From assembly GCA_030647325.1 (NCBI GenBank), contig JAUSJN010000021.1:1-44298 (forward strand): DNA of 44,298 nt, in the 5' to 3' direction. The stretch is from Nanobdellota archaeon (GTDB lineage: Archaea > Nanobdellota > Nanobdellia > Woesearchaeales > GW2011-AR9). The notes below the pieces were generated by a model, which saw nothing but the letters and a program-made list of their open reading frames with translations, did not search any database and was not told the DNA's origin. Each line of letters starts with the position of its first letter. Within the stretch, counting starts at the first letter, position 1. This document shows positions 16,019 through 25,344 of this stretch, piece by piece. The position numbers and the translations under genes are program-made.

Positions 16019-18586
16019 CTATGCATCTCCGGCACAACTATTATCAGCCTGGCAAACCCCATTAAATTTTCCATTAAAATTGCTGTCGCAGATCTGTCCT
16101 TCTGCCGTGCAGCCGCAGCTGAAATAAATGTCTGTCTCATCAAGAGCTTCCTCATCTCGGGCTATTTTATTGATATCAAAAGCCTTTACCTCTGCAGGCG
16201 GCCCGGTATAGGCGACCGGCTCTTGGCAGAAATCAGAACAGCCAAAATTTCCGTGGCACCAGCCCGCTTCTTCTCCTTCTCCGCTATATCCAAAAGCGAA
16301 AAGACCTGCGCATTTTACTTCGATATCGGTGCTGCAGCTGTCTTGTCCAGGATTGCCGCAGATTAAAATCTCTTCCTTCAGCTCATTTTTGAATTCGCCG
16401 TCGCAGATATTTCCCCTATTGCCGCTGCAGAATTGCTGCTGCACTTCTAATACATACCCTGATTTGAGGGAAGTGTAGGGCGTTCCAGGAAATTTCTTTG
16501 ATGTTACTTGACCATAACATCCAGGCTCTGGTTTGATGAAACATGGTTTAGGGTAGTCCGCACCGGCGATCTGCCAATCATTGGGGTTTTCTGCCACCCC
16601 GATGCAGCAGCTATGGGTCGCTTCAAAAGGATTGATCTCTTCGTCTTGGTCATAATCTCCTTGCAGGGTGTCAAAATTAAAATTAACATATTTCAGATCA
16701 TGATTTGGATAGGCCCAAGGGTGTTCTGGATTTCTATGCGGCACGCAGTCATTGACCACTACTTTGATTCCCTCCGATTCAACTTCATCAAATCGAGCGC
16801 AATATTGTGCACTGAAGGATAGATTTAATTCTCCTTTTTTGGTCGCTTCACGGAAATGGGGGAAAAATGATGCTGGCGAAAACAATTGGCTCCAGGCAGA
16901 AATATCATTCTTGTATCCGTTTAAAGTACAATCTTTTGACTTTGAACTTCCACCAGGGAAACTGAAACATCCCTCCTTTCCAGTTGATTGCAATCCTTCC
17001 GGAATCTTATAATCAAAATTTTCCGTTCCTACTCCGTCCTTGTTAGCATAGATCAATCTGATTTCCTGTGAATACGATGACGGCGGCGTGAAAGAATTCT
17101 CAGGGAATGCTACCTTCAGGAAGCTTGGATCTTCCCGCGATACTAAATACGCGTCTTGCATTGGAAAAATCTCGTTATAATTCTTCAACACTCCGTCCGA
17201 AGTCCTAAATTTATAGGCCATAAACAACGAAACTCCAAATTCCAACGGCCTGTCTATCAGTACGCGGACATCCTGCCAATCTTGCACGGCATGTTCATCA
17301 CGGGCATAGGTGCGGATAGTGTACGGTTCTTTTTTTTCCGCGATCTGCGTACGCGCATAACTCTGCCCTTCTGAATTGCCAAAGTCATCACTAAGGACAT
17401 TATAACTTACCCTATCTTCGTCAGGATCAAGCGCGGAAAGCGTGAGATTGATGATCCCTAATTCCTTATCACCTTTAATCACCAAATAATCGTACCCTGC
17501 TGCCGGACATTCAGATCTATGCACATAGTCCAATGCCGGCGGCCGATTTTGTCGTGCAAACTGGTAGGTATACAATTCTGGCGTGTTCAAAACACTGGAC
17601 GATTTAAAGATGAACATATCATCGCCGTTTGGTAAAGCCTGCCGGGACATTTCCATCCCCAAAGATGCATACTGTTCAGAAAACAAGGCCTGCTGGCAGA
17701 AAAAATAATTCTTGAAAGGAAGACAATTGCCGTTTTGCACTTCGATTTCATTTCCATAGGTAAAAGAAGTATTTAGTAAGGTAGTTTTGTTATAACTGAA
17801 ATCCACATACTGCCAATCCATTCTTAGAGGATAGCTTACTGCAGTATCAAGCAATGCTTTAAAACGGGTAGGGTAAAAGAAATCAAATTGTGATAAGTGA
17901 AAAAATTCTTCATTTCCTAAACTTAACTTTAAAGGATAGTTGACCTTCACATCAATGCCGGCGTCATGGATGCCCAAATTCAGATCAATTTCCTGAGATT
18001 CAAGCACTGCGCTGCTGGAGATATTTTCTTTGGTAAACTCGGCGACGCACCATACTGTCCTATTCAATAAAAAGCGTCGTAAATCATTTTGGATGGTGCT
18101 GGTTCGTAATTCCAATGAGCCAAAACCTACTTTGGTGTTCGGATAAGAATACTTACAAAATTCCTCAGGGCTGGATTCGTTGCTGCAGGGATAGGCATTT
18201 TCATATTCCAGATAAGGATCCCTGATCGTACCATAAAAAACCCGGTCATTGCCGACATTCACTCCGGAGATCCCTTCCTCAAAATGTCTCGTTCCACCGG
18301 GTTGGTCGCTCCATAATCTTCCCTGCTTTCCGATAAGGATCAATCCTTTCTCCAACTCATCGGTAAGGCAATCTTCAACAAAAATACGTAAGGCTTCCTT
18401 CTTGAAGGTCTTGGTGAGGGTTTTTTCCTGGATCTCCTGCAGCTGCCCTTTTTTAACTCCTGCGCTTAAGCTGAAGACAAAAATAAAGACAAAAAGAATT
18501 AACAGGCCCAGAATCATAAATACTGTGATCTGGGCTGATCGGGAAGGAGGAATAGTTCTAACTCTATTGGTCCTCTTTTTGTACAT
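16019..18586 (-). CDS. large class III signal-like anchored extracellular protein
   Basis: 855 aa. The N-terminus is basic, then SRSAQITVFMILGLLILFVF, a class III-type junction with Gln at +1 and a long hydrophobic helix. Residues about 60-90 hold a distinctive IFVEDCLTDELEKGLILIGK segment that I associate with a widespread DPANN family of N-terminally anchored proteins. The middle contains a cadherin/Ig-like stretch (NLTLSALDPDEDRVSYNVLS), and the C-terminal 150 residues are Cys-rich (CSTDIEVKCAGLF, CHGNFGCSDFC, CGCTAEGQICDSNFNG). There is no second membrane segment. A TATA box 25 nt upstream of the start implies a leaderless transcript. Likely an extracellular structural or adhesive component; function unproven. 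Confidence 0.75.
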   Translation of the reverse strand: MYKKRTNRVRTIPPSRSAQITVFMILGLLILFVFIFVFSLSAGVKKGQLQEIQEKTLTKTFKKEALRIFVEDCLTDELEKGLILIGKQGRLWSDQPGGTRHFEEGISGVNVGNDRVFYGTIRDPYLEYENAYPCSNESSPEEFCKYSYPNTKVGFGSLELRTSTIQNDLRRFLLNRTVWCVAEFTKENISSSAVLESQEIDLNLGIHDAGIDVKVNYPLKLSLGNEEFFHLSQFDFFYPTRFKALLDTAVSYPLRMDWQYVDFSYNKTTLLNTSFTYGNEIEVQNGNCLPFKNYFFCQQALFSEQYASLGMEMSRQALPNGDDMFIFKSSSVLNTPELYTYQFARQNRPPALDYVHRSECPAAGYDYLVIKGDKELGIINLTLSALDPDEDRVSYNVLSDDFGNSEGQSYARTQIAEKKEPYTIRTYARDEHAVQDWQDVRVLIDRPLEFGVSLFMAYKFRTSDGVLKNYNEIFPMQDAYLVSREDPSFLKVAFPENSFTPPSSYSQEIRLIYANKDGVGTENFDYKIPEGLQSTGKEGCFSFPGGSSKSKDCTLNGYKNDISAWSQLFSPASFFPHFREATKKGELNLSFSAQYCARFDEVESEGIKVVVNDCVPHRNPEHPWAYPNHDLKYVNFNFDTLQGDYDQDEEINPFEATHSCCIGVAENPNDWQIAGADYPKPCFIKPEPGCYGQVTSKKFPGTPYTSLKSGYVLEVQQQFCSGNRGNICDGEFKNELKEEILICGNPGQDSCSTDIEVKCAGLFAFGYSGEGEEAGWCHGNFGCSDFCQEPVAYTGPPAEVKAFDINKIARDEEALDETDIYFSCGCTAEGQICDSNFNGKFNGVCQADNSCAGDA

Positions 18587-18608
18587 AGAGAAAAGAAATT
18601 TTTGAAAC

Positions 18609-18616
18609 TTATAAAT
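18609..18616 (-). promoter_or_regulatory. TATA box of the 855-aa gene
   Basis: The minus strand reads ATTTATAA centred about 26 nt before the start codon at 18586, so transcription should start at or next to the ATG (leaderless mRNA). Confidence 0.55.
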
Positions 18617-18656
18617 CTATTCTGGGAGAAGTCAACGTCGTAATTTAATCGAAAAT

Positions 18657-21600
18657 CTAACTGCTCTCGCCGATCCGCAGCTTCGCCGTCATTTGCGGCC
18701 AGAAGAATTCTAATCCTTCATTTATCACTACTTTCTGGATGGTATCATTGACGGCGCAATGTATTTTCTCTATGCCGGAAGCTTGCTCCAGCAGCTCCAG
18801 CTGTAATTCTGGCGGAACTTTGATATTCTTGACATATTCACATACAGGAGTATCAAAGTTTTGATATTCAGCAACCAACGTTTGCTTCACGCCAGGGAAG
18901 ATCTCTTCTACTGCACGAACCTTTTTACCGTCAACATCCGCTAGGTAGATATTTCGGAAATTTTGCGCCTGGGTGACAAAGGTCTTTTCTGCGAGAAGGC
19001 CGGAACCAAAGAGATTCTCAAACCATTTCACAATTTTATCGACTACGCCCGGTTCTAATTGTATCCCTTCCCGGGCAAAGATTATCGCATTCAATCCATC
19101 AGAATGGTATAAGTCTGCGCTGCTGGGAAACTCTAATCCTTGTAGATTACATTCTATGAAATCGCTTCCGCTTCCTTGACAGACCTGGCTTAATTGTTCC
19201 TGCGGGATATTTAAAGAAACTAGGAAAGATTTTGGATCATTGATTTTCTTATTGAGAGTCGTGGCAAAGGCTACTTTGAACTGGCCGCCATCTTTATACT
19301 GCAATACACAAACATTATTGATGCAGGTGTTCTGGCCGTCGGGTACTAATCTCTTGCCCTGTGGATCTTTAACGTTGTTAAAACAGGTTGGTAATACTTG
19401 CGGCTGGGCCGGCTTTTGCAGGCTTTGTTGAAGTGTCTGCTGTTGCTTCTGGGTCACTAAAAATTCCCCACCCAGATAATTCTCGTTATTTCCTAGGTCT
19501 AGCAATGCTTCCCTATACGGAGAGCAGTACAGCACATATTCATCATTTTCCGCTACTTCCAATAACTTAGTCGCTAAAAATTTAGTCCTGCTGGTCCAGT
19601 TGCCCTGATTACAGTAATTATCAAAAATGTATTCGCTGTCGCTGATACAGATGGGATACTCGCCGTCATAGAAACTTTCTGCGGTATTCTCTGCTTTTCC
19701 TGAACCTAAGACAAAGCACTCATTTTCCTGCGGGCAGAATCCCCATTGCTGACTATTCCAGTCAAATTTCAATACAGAACGCTTCCATTCTCCCTCGATG
19801 CAGCGATAATCCCTTCCATCAGCGATATGTTCCGTCACCGTGGTCAACGAACTCATCGGCTCTACACAGGCATAGCCGTTCCAACAATAATTATTTGGAC
19901 AGCACGCTGCGCCTGATCGAGCATCTTGCAGAGGCCCAAGCTCAGGATGCGATTGATAGGAATATTCAGCTGGACCTAATACATCAACCACTTGCAGCGA
20001 TGGTTTTTCTACCTCACAGGGGCCGGTGAATTCTACAATGACGTAGGAAGCATCACTGGTATTAAACTGCGGTAACGCTGCGAACTGGCTGTTGCCATTT
20101 TTGTCGACTAGAGCTATCGTGGTCGTACATTCCTGCGCGGCGCTGAAATAAAGATCAACTGATGATGGGACCGAAATCCGTTCTGAGCGCAGCTTTTGAT
20201 TATTTCCCAGAGTCACTTTGTTATCTTTCACAAAACTGCTCTTTTCATCTGCTACTGCCTGATTAGTATTGACTAAAACTTCCCAATATGGTATTTTCGT
20301 GGCTGATGTTGCAAATTCTGTATTGGGCAGGAAATTGCGCGCCGGCACTACGGAAGTGGATTGGTTCAGAGATGAAGCTGATTTAATTTGTTCTTTTAAC
20401 ACTAATTCTACGGTTTCATAATATGCAGAGATATTTTGGCCATCTTCCGGCTTCTGCAGGGGATCGGCATAACCGACATGAGTCAATCCCGCTTCACTCC
20501 AGGTATTGACGATGGTAAATGCATCTTTATTATTCTCTTCTTCATGCACTTCGCTGAATGAGCAGGATTTATCTCCGATGACTGCGCAGTATTGCAGGTT
20601 CTTCTCATTGTCAAGATGAGTGATGAAATCTGCAGCCCGGCAGCCGTAAAATCCTACATCTTTGGTTGATTCCTCGCCTTCGTTATAATAAAGTACTTGT
20701 TGGGCGATCCTTTTTACCTTGAGATTAGCATATTCTGAAAATTCTTGATCTGGCTGGGTTATAGGCGTTTCATCCGAAGCTAATTTTCCGGTGACATAAT
20801 ACAATTCGTATAGATCGGGATGCAGGTTAGTCACTTTATATGGGGCATTCCCGGGAAGCGGGAATATACACTCAGTTTCGCTGCAGGCATAGGTTACTTT
20901 TTGGGTGACTGGCGTACTGGAAGATGAGGGGTTGCTGATAGGGAAGAACTGGTTTGGTTTTAATTTAGCGACCACAGAAAGAGGATGCGCCCATACATCT
21001 AAAAGCTCTTCTTTGCTGAGATATTGCGCCGGTCCGGCGAGCTGAAAGTTTTCGTCATCGGGATCTGTCGCTGACTGTACTTCCTTACCGATCGGTTCAT
21101 CAGTCACCCGATCATAAAAGAACAATTCTACCGGTGAGTTAGGATTATCACTCAAAGAGTCAGTAAACCATAATTTGGTTATGCCCCTATATTCCATCGG
21201 AAGCTCTGACCCGAAGTCTTCTGGGATGATGAAACTGCATAATCCAGTCGAAGTGTCTCCTACTTCTAATTTACTTGGGAAAAGATCTTCCTCATTACAT
21301 TTTAAGGTCCCTTCTTTCAGCGGAACATCATCCTCAGTAGTATCGGGACTTCCTTCATCAAAGACACGATAGTGCAAAGTGATTATCGGTAAGTCGATGG
21401 GACTATATTCTACTTCAAATTCTGTTTCCTGTGATTCAACTTCAAACTCAACGTCCATGACCGTATCGCCAGAAGCGATGGTCTGTGAATTCCAACAGCC
21501 GTAATAGGTCAGCTCTTCGGTTGAAGCGCCTTCCGGCAGATATCCTGTGCTCAGGCCAGCATAATATTCGTTCTTGGCGTTACCGCAGCAGTTCGCGGCC

Positions 21601-24005
21601 GGCTCAAATTCGCTTACTTCTTGGTCCTCACCTAACCATGCTTCTTCACCATATAAGGTCTGACAGAGATTTTCTCCGGTAATTCCCTGGTCAGGATTTC
21701 CTGCATCAGCGTCTTGTATCCAGGTGCTGGAAGCAGCTGAATCTTGACCAGAACAAAGTTGGCTTGGCAACGCAGCATCATCGCTGGTCAAGTAAATATT
21801 GCGGACCTCGATCAGATTATCGCTATCCGAACTTATCGTAAAACCCTGGATCGCCTTATAATCCTTATCTTTGATAGGCACTTGTACATGCATAAAAGTC
21901 GTTAAGTCTGAAAGCGGTGTATTGATAACATAGCCTAAAACATTTCCTTCAAAATAAATCACTTCTTCATCATTAACTTCTGGACCGACCAGTTTTAATT
22001 TTATTTTAAGGGGAAGTTGAAGATCCTTTAATTCTACCGGACTTCCTTCCGCATCTTTCACAAAACGAACCATGAAATTAAGATAATCATACCCGGTAAA
22101 ATCCAAAAAACCTTTGCCATAATATTTTTTATAGATCGCATTATATTTTATGGGGATTGTTTTGTCTATTATGGATTCTCTAAGGTAATCTCCTTCTGCT
22201 GTCGGCTCTTCTGGCAGCTCATCCAGCGGTGAAAGGATAGAGAGAGGAAGGGTATAAAGCCCTTCACCGGTGTAACGTCCCTTGACGCTTGGATTTTCCC
22301 GCTTCTCCCAATCGCCCGTACATTCTGCCCAAGCCCACCTATTCCCTTCTTGATAACAATAAAATCTATTGCTCAATTCTTCTTCTAAGCCTCCTGCCAA
22401 TGCCGAGGCTTCAAATGTTTTTTCGGCCTGCGCATCACATATCAACCAATCATCAGCATTCGAAACCGCATCAAAAGGAATTTCGCCGGGTCTCTTTATC
22501 GTGAATACCTTAAACAAAGTATTTGCGCCGGCCGCATCTACCCAGCACCAATTCTTATCTCCACAGCCGCTGTTGTCAAATATCTCTTCAATTCCGTTTC
22601 CTTCAAAATCTTTTTCCGTACTTACAAAATCTTTGTTATCAGTAAGACAGACAAAACTCTGTTGAGAATCAAGATCTGTTTTAACTACTCCGGCATCTTT
22701 TGCTCCTTCATATCCGCAGCAGTAACCGCTTTTAGAACCGCCTTCTTCTATTTCTATCCAATCGAATTCTTCGTTGTAGATATTTTTTGCACTGGTTGAG
22801 GCTTTATCGCATAACCATACTTCAGGATCGCCGCAGGTACTAGTTTCGGTACAAGAGTCACCTTCTTTTGGAGATGGTTCTTCTAATTCTGGCCCAATAT
22901 ACTTACAGACTCCGGTCGCTTCCTCCGAACTGGTGGGCATGATACATTCCTCTCCTTCTTCACAAAGGATAGATTCAGAACATACCGCATTACTCTCGCT
23001 GCAATGTCCTACAAAATCCTGTTCGCAAGACGCTTGGTTTAGATGACAGCTGTCAGCCGTATTTCCTATTTCCTCATCAAGCTTTTCTTTCACGCCTGGA
23101 CCGCCGCAGTCATTGTTGATCCCATCTCCGCAGACTTCGGCAGCACCAGCATTTATACAGATAGCACATTGGGAAAATTCGCCCGGATTCGCTTCACAGG
23201 CTCCTCTGGCCATCTTCCTGATATCTTCGACAGTTGTTCCTGCCGGAGTATCTTCCGCTGTCAGAGTAGGACATTCTACTCCTCTTCCAGCTAGATAATC
23301 ATCAGAAACATCATCATCACAATCTTCACTGGTTGTATATCCATCTCCATCTTGGTCGGTAGTCCATTCCCAAATTCCAGCTGGATTGTATCTACATTCA
23401 TAGGTCGCTCCATTGGCGACTATTTTATTTCCTTCATGTTCATCATTGTCGCAGCGCGCCCAGAAACCGGTATCGGTACAGATGTATTCCCATGGATCTT
23501 CAATGAACAGCGTATCAAAAAGCCACTTTTCATTACTACCACTAGCCGCAATATCATCGGCTAAAGATGTTATACTTTTACTCTCAGGACCAGCGCCGTT
23601 TCCCCACCTTGATCCTGGTTTTACACTTGCCACACCGCAGTCATCTGAGTCATATTCGTCATAATCCCCAACAAAAAACCAACAGCCACCTGCTGCAGGT
23701 TGGACCTGTGCATTAATGACGCATTCTTCATTCACTGTGAGGGGAATCTGGCCTGTCTCTGCTACCGCAAAGCTTCTACACGATCCTTGTTCGTTCTCAC
23801 CTGGTTCCGGATCATTACAATTTACAAAAGCTGTCCCTGCCGCGCCCGGACCTACATCACAATAAGGACAACTGGTTACTCCCACCGCAATAGAGACACA
23901 CTGTTCAGCTGCACAATGTTCTGTCCACCCAGCAAATCCAGAGAAACTAAATAGGCTAAAAAGTAAAATTATTACTAATAGAAACCCTCTTTTTTCACCG
24001 ATCAT
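18657..24005 (-). CDS. giant secreted Cys-rich protein with MopE-like metal-binding motifs
   Basis: 1782 aa. A Sec-type signal peptide (MIGEKRGFLLVIILLFSLFS, ending near residue 26) is followed by a Cys-rich N-terminal third. Residues about 210-235 contain DQDGDGYTTSEDCDDD and residues about 287-302 contain CGDGINNDCGG, motifs typical of the MopE-type putative metal-binding repeats of secreted proteins. Several segments repeat the theme of a Cys, a short acidic loop and W.C (for example CTDTGFWARCDNDEHEGNK). The rest looks beta-rich and acidic. No C-terminal transmembrane helix or sorting motif is evident, so it may be held by partners such as the anchored 2086- and 855-aa proteins, or released. 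Single-gene unit with its own TATA box. Confidence 0.75.
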   Translation of the reverse strand: MIGEKRGFLLVIILLFSLFSFSGFAGWTEHCAAEQCVSIAVGVTSCPYCDVGPGAAGTAFVNCNDPEPGENEQGSCRSFAVAETGQIPLTVNEECVINAQVQPAAGGCWFFVGDYDEYDSDDCGVASVKPGSRWGNGAGPESKSITSLADDIAASGSNEKWLFDTLFIEDPWEYICTDTGFWARCDNDEHEGNKIVANGATYECRYNPAGIWEWTTDQDGDGYTTSEDCDDDVSDDYLAGRGVECPTLTAEDTPAGTTVEDIRKMARGACEANPGEFSQCAICINAGAAEVCGDGINNDCGGPGVKEKLDEEIGNTADSCHLNQASCEQDFVGHCSESNAVCSESILCEEGEECIMPTSSEEATGVCKYIGPELEEPSPKEGDSCTETSTCGDPEVWLCDKASTSAKNIYNEEFDWIEIEEGGSKSGYCCGYEGAKDAGVVKTDLDSQQSFVCLTDNKDFVSTEKDFEGNGIEEIFDNSGCGDKNWCWVDAAGANTLFKVFTIKRPGEIPFDAVSNADDWLICDAQAEKTFEASALAGGLEEELSNRFYCYQEGNRWAWAECTGDWEKRENPSVKGRYTGEGLYTLPLSILSPLDELPEEPTAEGDYLRESIIDKTIPIKYNAIYKKYYGKGFLDFTGYDYLNFMVRFVKDAEGSPVELKDLQLPLKIKLKLVGPEVNDEEVIYFEGNVLGYVINTPLSDLTTFMHVQVPIKDKDYKAIQGFTISSDSDNLIEVRNIYLTSDDAALPSQLCSGQDSAASSTWIQDADAGNPDQGITGENLCQTLYGEEAWLGEDQEVSEFEPAANCCGNAKNEYYAGLSTGYLPEGASTEELTYYGCWNSQTIASGDTVMDVEFEVESQETEFEVEYSPIDLPIITLHYRVFDEGSPDTTEDDVPLKEGTLKCNEEDLFPSKLEVGDTSTGLCSFIIPEDFGSELPMEYRGITKLWFTDSLSDNPNSPVELFFYDRVTDEPIGKEVQSATDPDDENFQLAGPAQYLSKEELLDVWAHPLSVVAKLKPNQFFPISNPSSSSTPVTQKVTYACSETECIFPLPGNAPYKVTNLHPDLYELYYVTGKLASDETPITQPDQEFSEYANLKVKRIAQQVLYYNEGEESTKDVGFYGCRAADFITHLDNEKNLQYCAVIGDKSCSFSEVHEEENNKDAFTIVNTWSEAGLTHVGYADPLQKPEDGQNISAYYETVELVLKEQIKSASSLNQSTSVVPARNFLPNTEFATSATKIPYWEVLVNTNQAVADEKSSFVKDNKVTLGNNQKLRSERISVPSSVDLYFSAAQECTTTIALVDKNGNSQFAALPQFNTSDASYVIVEFTGPCEVEKPSLQVVDVLGPAEYSYQSHPELGPLQDARSGAACCPNNYCWNGYACVEPMSSLTTVTEHIADGRDYRCIEGEWKRSVLKFDWNSQQWGFCPQENECFVLGSGKAENTAESFYDGEYPICISDSEYIFDNYCNQGNWTSRTKFLATKLLEVAENDEYVLYCSPYREALLDLGNNENYLGGEFLVTQKQQQTLQQSLQKPAQPQVLPTCFNNVKDPQGKRLVPDGQNTCINNVCVLQYKDGGQFKVAFATTLNKKINDPKSFLVSLNIPQEQLSQVCQGSGSDFIECNLQGLEFPSSADLYHSDGLNAIIFAREGIQLEPGVVDKIVKWFENLFGSGLLAEKTFVTQAQNFRNIYLADVDGKKVRAVEEIFPGVKQTLVAEYQNFDTPVCEYVKNIKVPPELQLELLEQASGIEKIHCAVNDTIQKVVINEGLEFFWPQMTAKLRIGESS

Positions 24006-24031
24006 ACTCTATCTAAGTCAATAACTTAACC

Positions 24032-24040
24032 TATATAAAT
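24032..24040 (-). promoter_or_regulatory. TATA box of the 1782-aa gene
   Basis: The minus strand reads ATTTATATA about 31 nt before the ATG. Predicted transcription start near 24009 gives a leader of only a few bases. Confidence 0.55.
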
Positions 24041-24090
24041 GTTATTAAATGTCATGAGAACAAATAATTAAAAAAAATCAAAGAATTAAA

Positions 24091-24456
24091 CTAATAATCA
24101 ACCATATATTGATCGCAGTTGCCGACGTTGATGTATTGGCAGGAATTTTGCTCAATACAGTCGATCCATGCTGGAGCATTCTTGAAAAAATCGACTTTTT
24201 CAGGACTGCATTCGCGAGAAGCTTGACTCTTTTGTTCTTCAATGCTTACACCCCATGCTTCCTCGTAATCCTTAAACTTTTGTGGATCGCATTCGTATAA
24301 TCGCGCAGCAACATCATCACAATTGTTTATTTCTTTACCAGAGGGACCTTGGTTTTCTCCCACAGCGTAGGTGTTATAGGTATCTCCGCAAGCAGTCAAC
24401 GCTGCTCCTAATACCAATACTCTCGTTTTGTTTCTCAATAAGTTTGTCAATGACAT
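24091..24456 (-). CDS. small Cys-containing lipoprotein with bacterial-type lipobox
   Basis: 121 aa. A signal peptide with basic n-region and hydrophobic core (RNKTRVLVLGAALTACG) ends in LTAC, which fits the bacterial lipobox; Cys23 would be the lipidated residue. The mature part is acidic with about six further Cys (NNCDDVAARLYECDPQKF, RECSPEKV, WIDCIEQNSCQ, GNCDQY). Clear lipoboxes are uncommon in DPANN proteins, although haloarchaea have them. The gene has a full AGGAGG Shine-Dalgarno, stronger than most in the window. I do not recognise the fold; small Cys-rich lipoproteins of similar layout exist in several bacteria, so acquisition from bacteria is possible but unproven. Confidence 0.65.
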   Translation of the reverse strand: MSLTNLLRNKTRVLVLGAALTACGDTYNTYAVGENQGPSGKEINNCDDVAARLYECDPQKFKDYEEAWGVSIEEQKSQASRECSPEKVDFFKNAPAWIDCIEQNSCQYINVGNCDQYMVDY

Positions 24457-24464
24457 TTTTAAGA

Positions 24465-24472
24465 TCCTCCTT
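24465..24472 (-). promoter_or_regulatory. strong Shine-Dalgarno of the lipoprotein gene
   Basis: The minus strand reads AAGGAGGA, with nine bases between GGAGG and the ATG at 24456. A TATA box (TTTATAAA, 24505-24512) lies upstream, predicting a leader of about 25 nt. This leadered mRNA contrasts with the leaderless neighbours. Confidence 0.6.
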
Positions 24473-24519
24473 GCTTTAGTTAACTACTCTTGGATAGTAA
24501 TTTATTTATAAAGCTATCT

Positions 24520-25044
24520 TTAAAAACCTAAAACTCTGCCTAAGGCCTGTAAATCCTTGGCTGAGCGCATCTCTTCTGTAGAACTGGCAAAACTGCACAA
24601 CATCATAGTAACTTTATACTTTTTACATAATTTTACATTAAACATTAGTCTAGCTAATAGCCTAGCTTTATCCGAAGAATTCAATAGTTCAGAAAATGGA
24701 AATGCCAGGATCTTTCTTTTCTCAGCAGCCAGCTTGCACAAGACCTGATCTAATCCTCCGCGAACATAATGCAGGCTGTCTTTAGGGTTGATGTTTTCCA
24801 TGCCGTACACGATATCTACACTACTTCTCTCCAAGGCAAAGCGCAGCATCTCCTCCGAATCAGCTTTGAAAAATGTCTTTAATTTTTTATTTCTGGCCGT
24901 ATCGATTTCCTTCAACAGTTCCTTCTGGGTTTTTCCTTTTAGTAAAACAAAATCGCTGTCTAAGAAATACACTTTAGTAAAGCCTAACTCTGCCGCCAGC
25001 TTCTCGATCTCCGCGTTTTTCTTCATCAAAACATAATCATCCAT
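24520..25044 (-). CDS. rnp3: ribonuclease P protein component 3 (Rpp30 homologue)
   Basis: 174 aa. RNase P removes 5' leaders from pre-tRNAs, and Rpp30 is one of the archaeal protein subunits, with a TIM-barrel-like fold. Recognisable features are the YVRGGLDQVLCKLAAEKRK block in the middle, the FPFSELLNSSDKARLLARLM segment and the C-terminal ending MRSAKDLQALGRVLGF, all typical of Rpp30. The protein is shorter than the usual 200-230 aa, so the N-terminal strand region looks trimmed, as is common in DPANN. It is transcribed divergently from the sulfur-relay operon. The TATA box is about 28 nt before the ATG, implying a leaderless message. Confidence 0.85.
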   Translation of the reverse strand: MDDYVLMKKNAEIEKLAAELGFTKVYFLDSDFVLLKGKTQKELLKEIDTARNKKLKTFFKADSEEMLRFALERSSVDIVYGMENINPKDSLHYVRGGLDQVLCKLAAEKRKILAFPFSELLNSSDKARLLARLMFNVKLCKKYKVTMMLCSFASSTEEMRSAKDLQALGRVLGF

Positions 25045-25067
25045 ATACTAGAAAATAACCATCAAAT

Positions 25068-25077
25068 TTATAAAATA
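25068..25077. promoter_or_regulatory. TATA box between rnp3 and the sulfur-relay operon
   Basis: The near-palindromic sequence TTTATAAAAT is at the right distance for a leaderless rnp3 start on the minus strand. On the plus strand it could also start the sulfur-carrier transcript near 25100, which would contain a GAGGT ribosome-binding site before the ATG at 25139. Confidence 0.45.
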
Positions 25078-25138
25078 TCTGCCAAAATAACTTCCTAGAC
25101 TAAACTGTGCCTTACTTAGAGACGCAGAGAGGTAAAGA

Positions 25139-25342
25139 ATGTACATCGAAATATACAACGAACGAGAACAAAATACTATCAAGGTTGAATTTGCAGGAAC
25201 AATAGTAAAAGAACTTCTACAGCATCTTAAACTCAATCCCGAAGTATTCTTAGTGGTCCGTAATAGTGAAGTCATAACCGAAGAGGAGACGCTGCAAGAT
25301 AACGACCGGATAGAACTTCTCAGCGTCATTTCCGGAGGATAG
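25139..25342 (+). CDS. ubiquitin-like sulfur carrier protein (ThiS/MoaD/SAMP type)
   Basis: 67 aa, typical length for the beta-grasp sulfur carriers. It starts MYIEIYNEREQNTIKVEF and ends in ISGG; the C-terminal GlyGly is the activated and thiocarboxylated tail in this family. The VVRNSEVITEEETLQDNDRIELL region matches the usual second half of ThiS/MoaD folds. The next two genes encode a TtuA/Ncs6-type thiolase and an E1-like activating enzyme, so it most likely delivers sulfur for tRNA 2-thiouridine formation. Protein conjugation like archaeal SAMPs is also possible. The GGA GGA codons of the tail lie just upstream of the next ATG and look like its Shine-Dalgarno. Confidence 0.85.
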   Translation: MYIEIYNEREQNTIKVEFAGTIVKELLQHLKLNPEVFLVVRNSEVITEEETLQDNDRIELLSVISGG

Positions 25343-25344
25343 AA

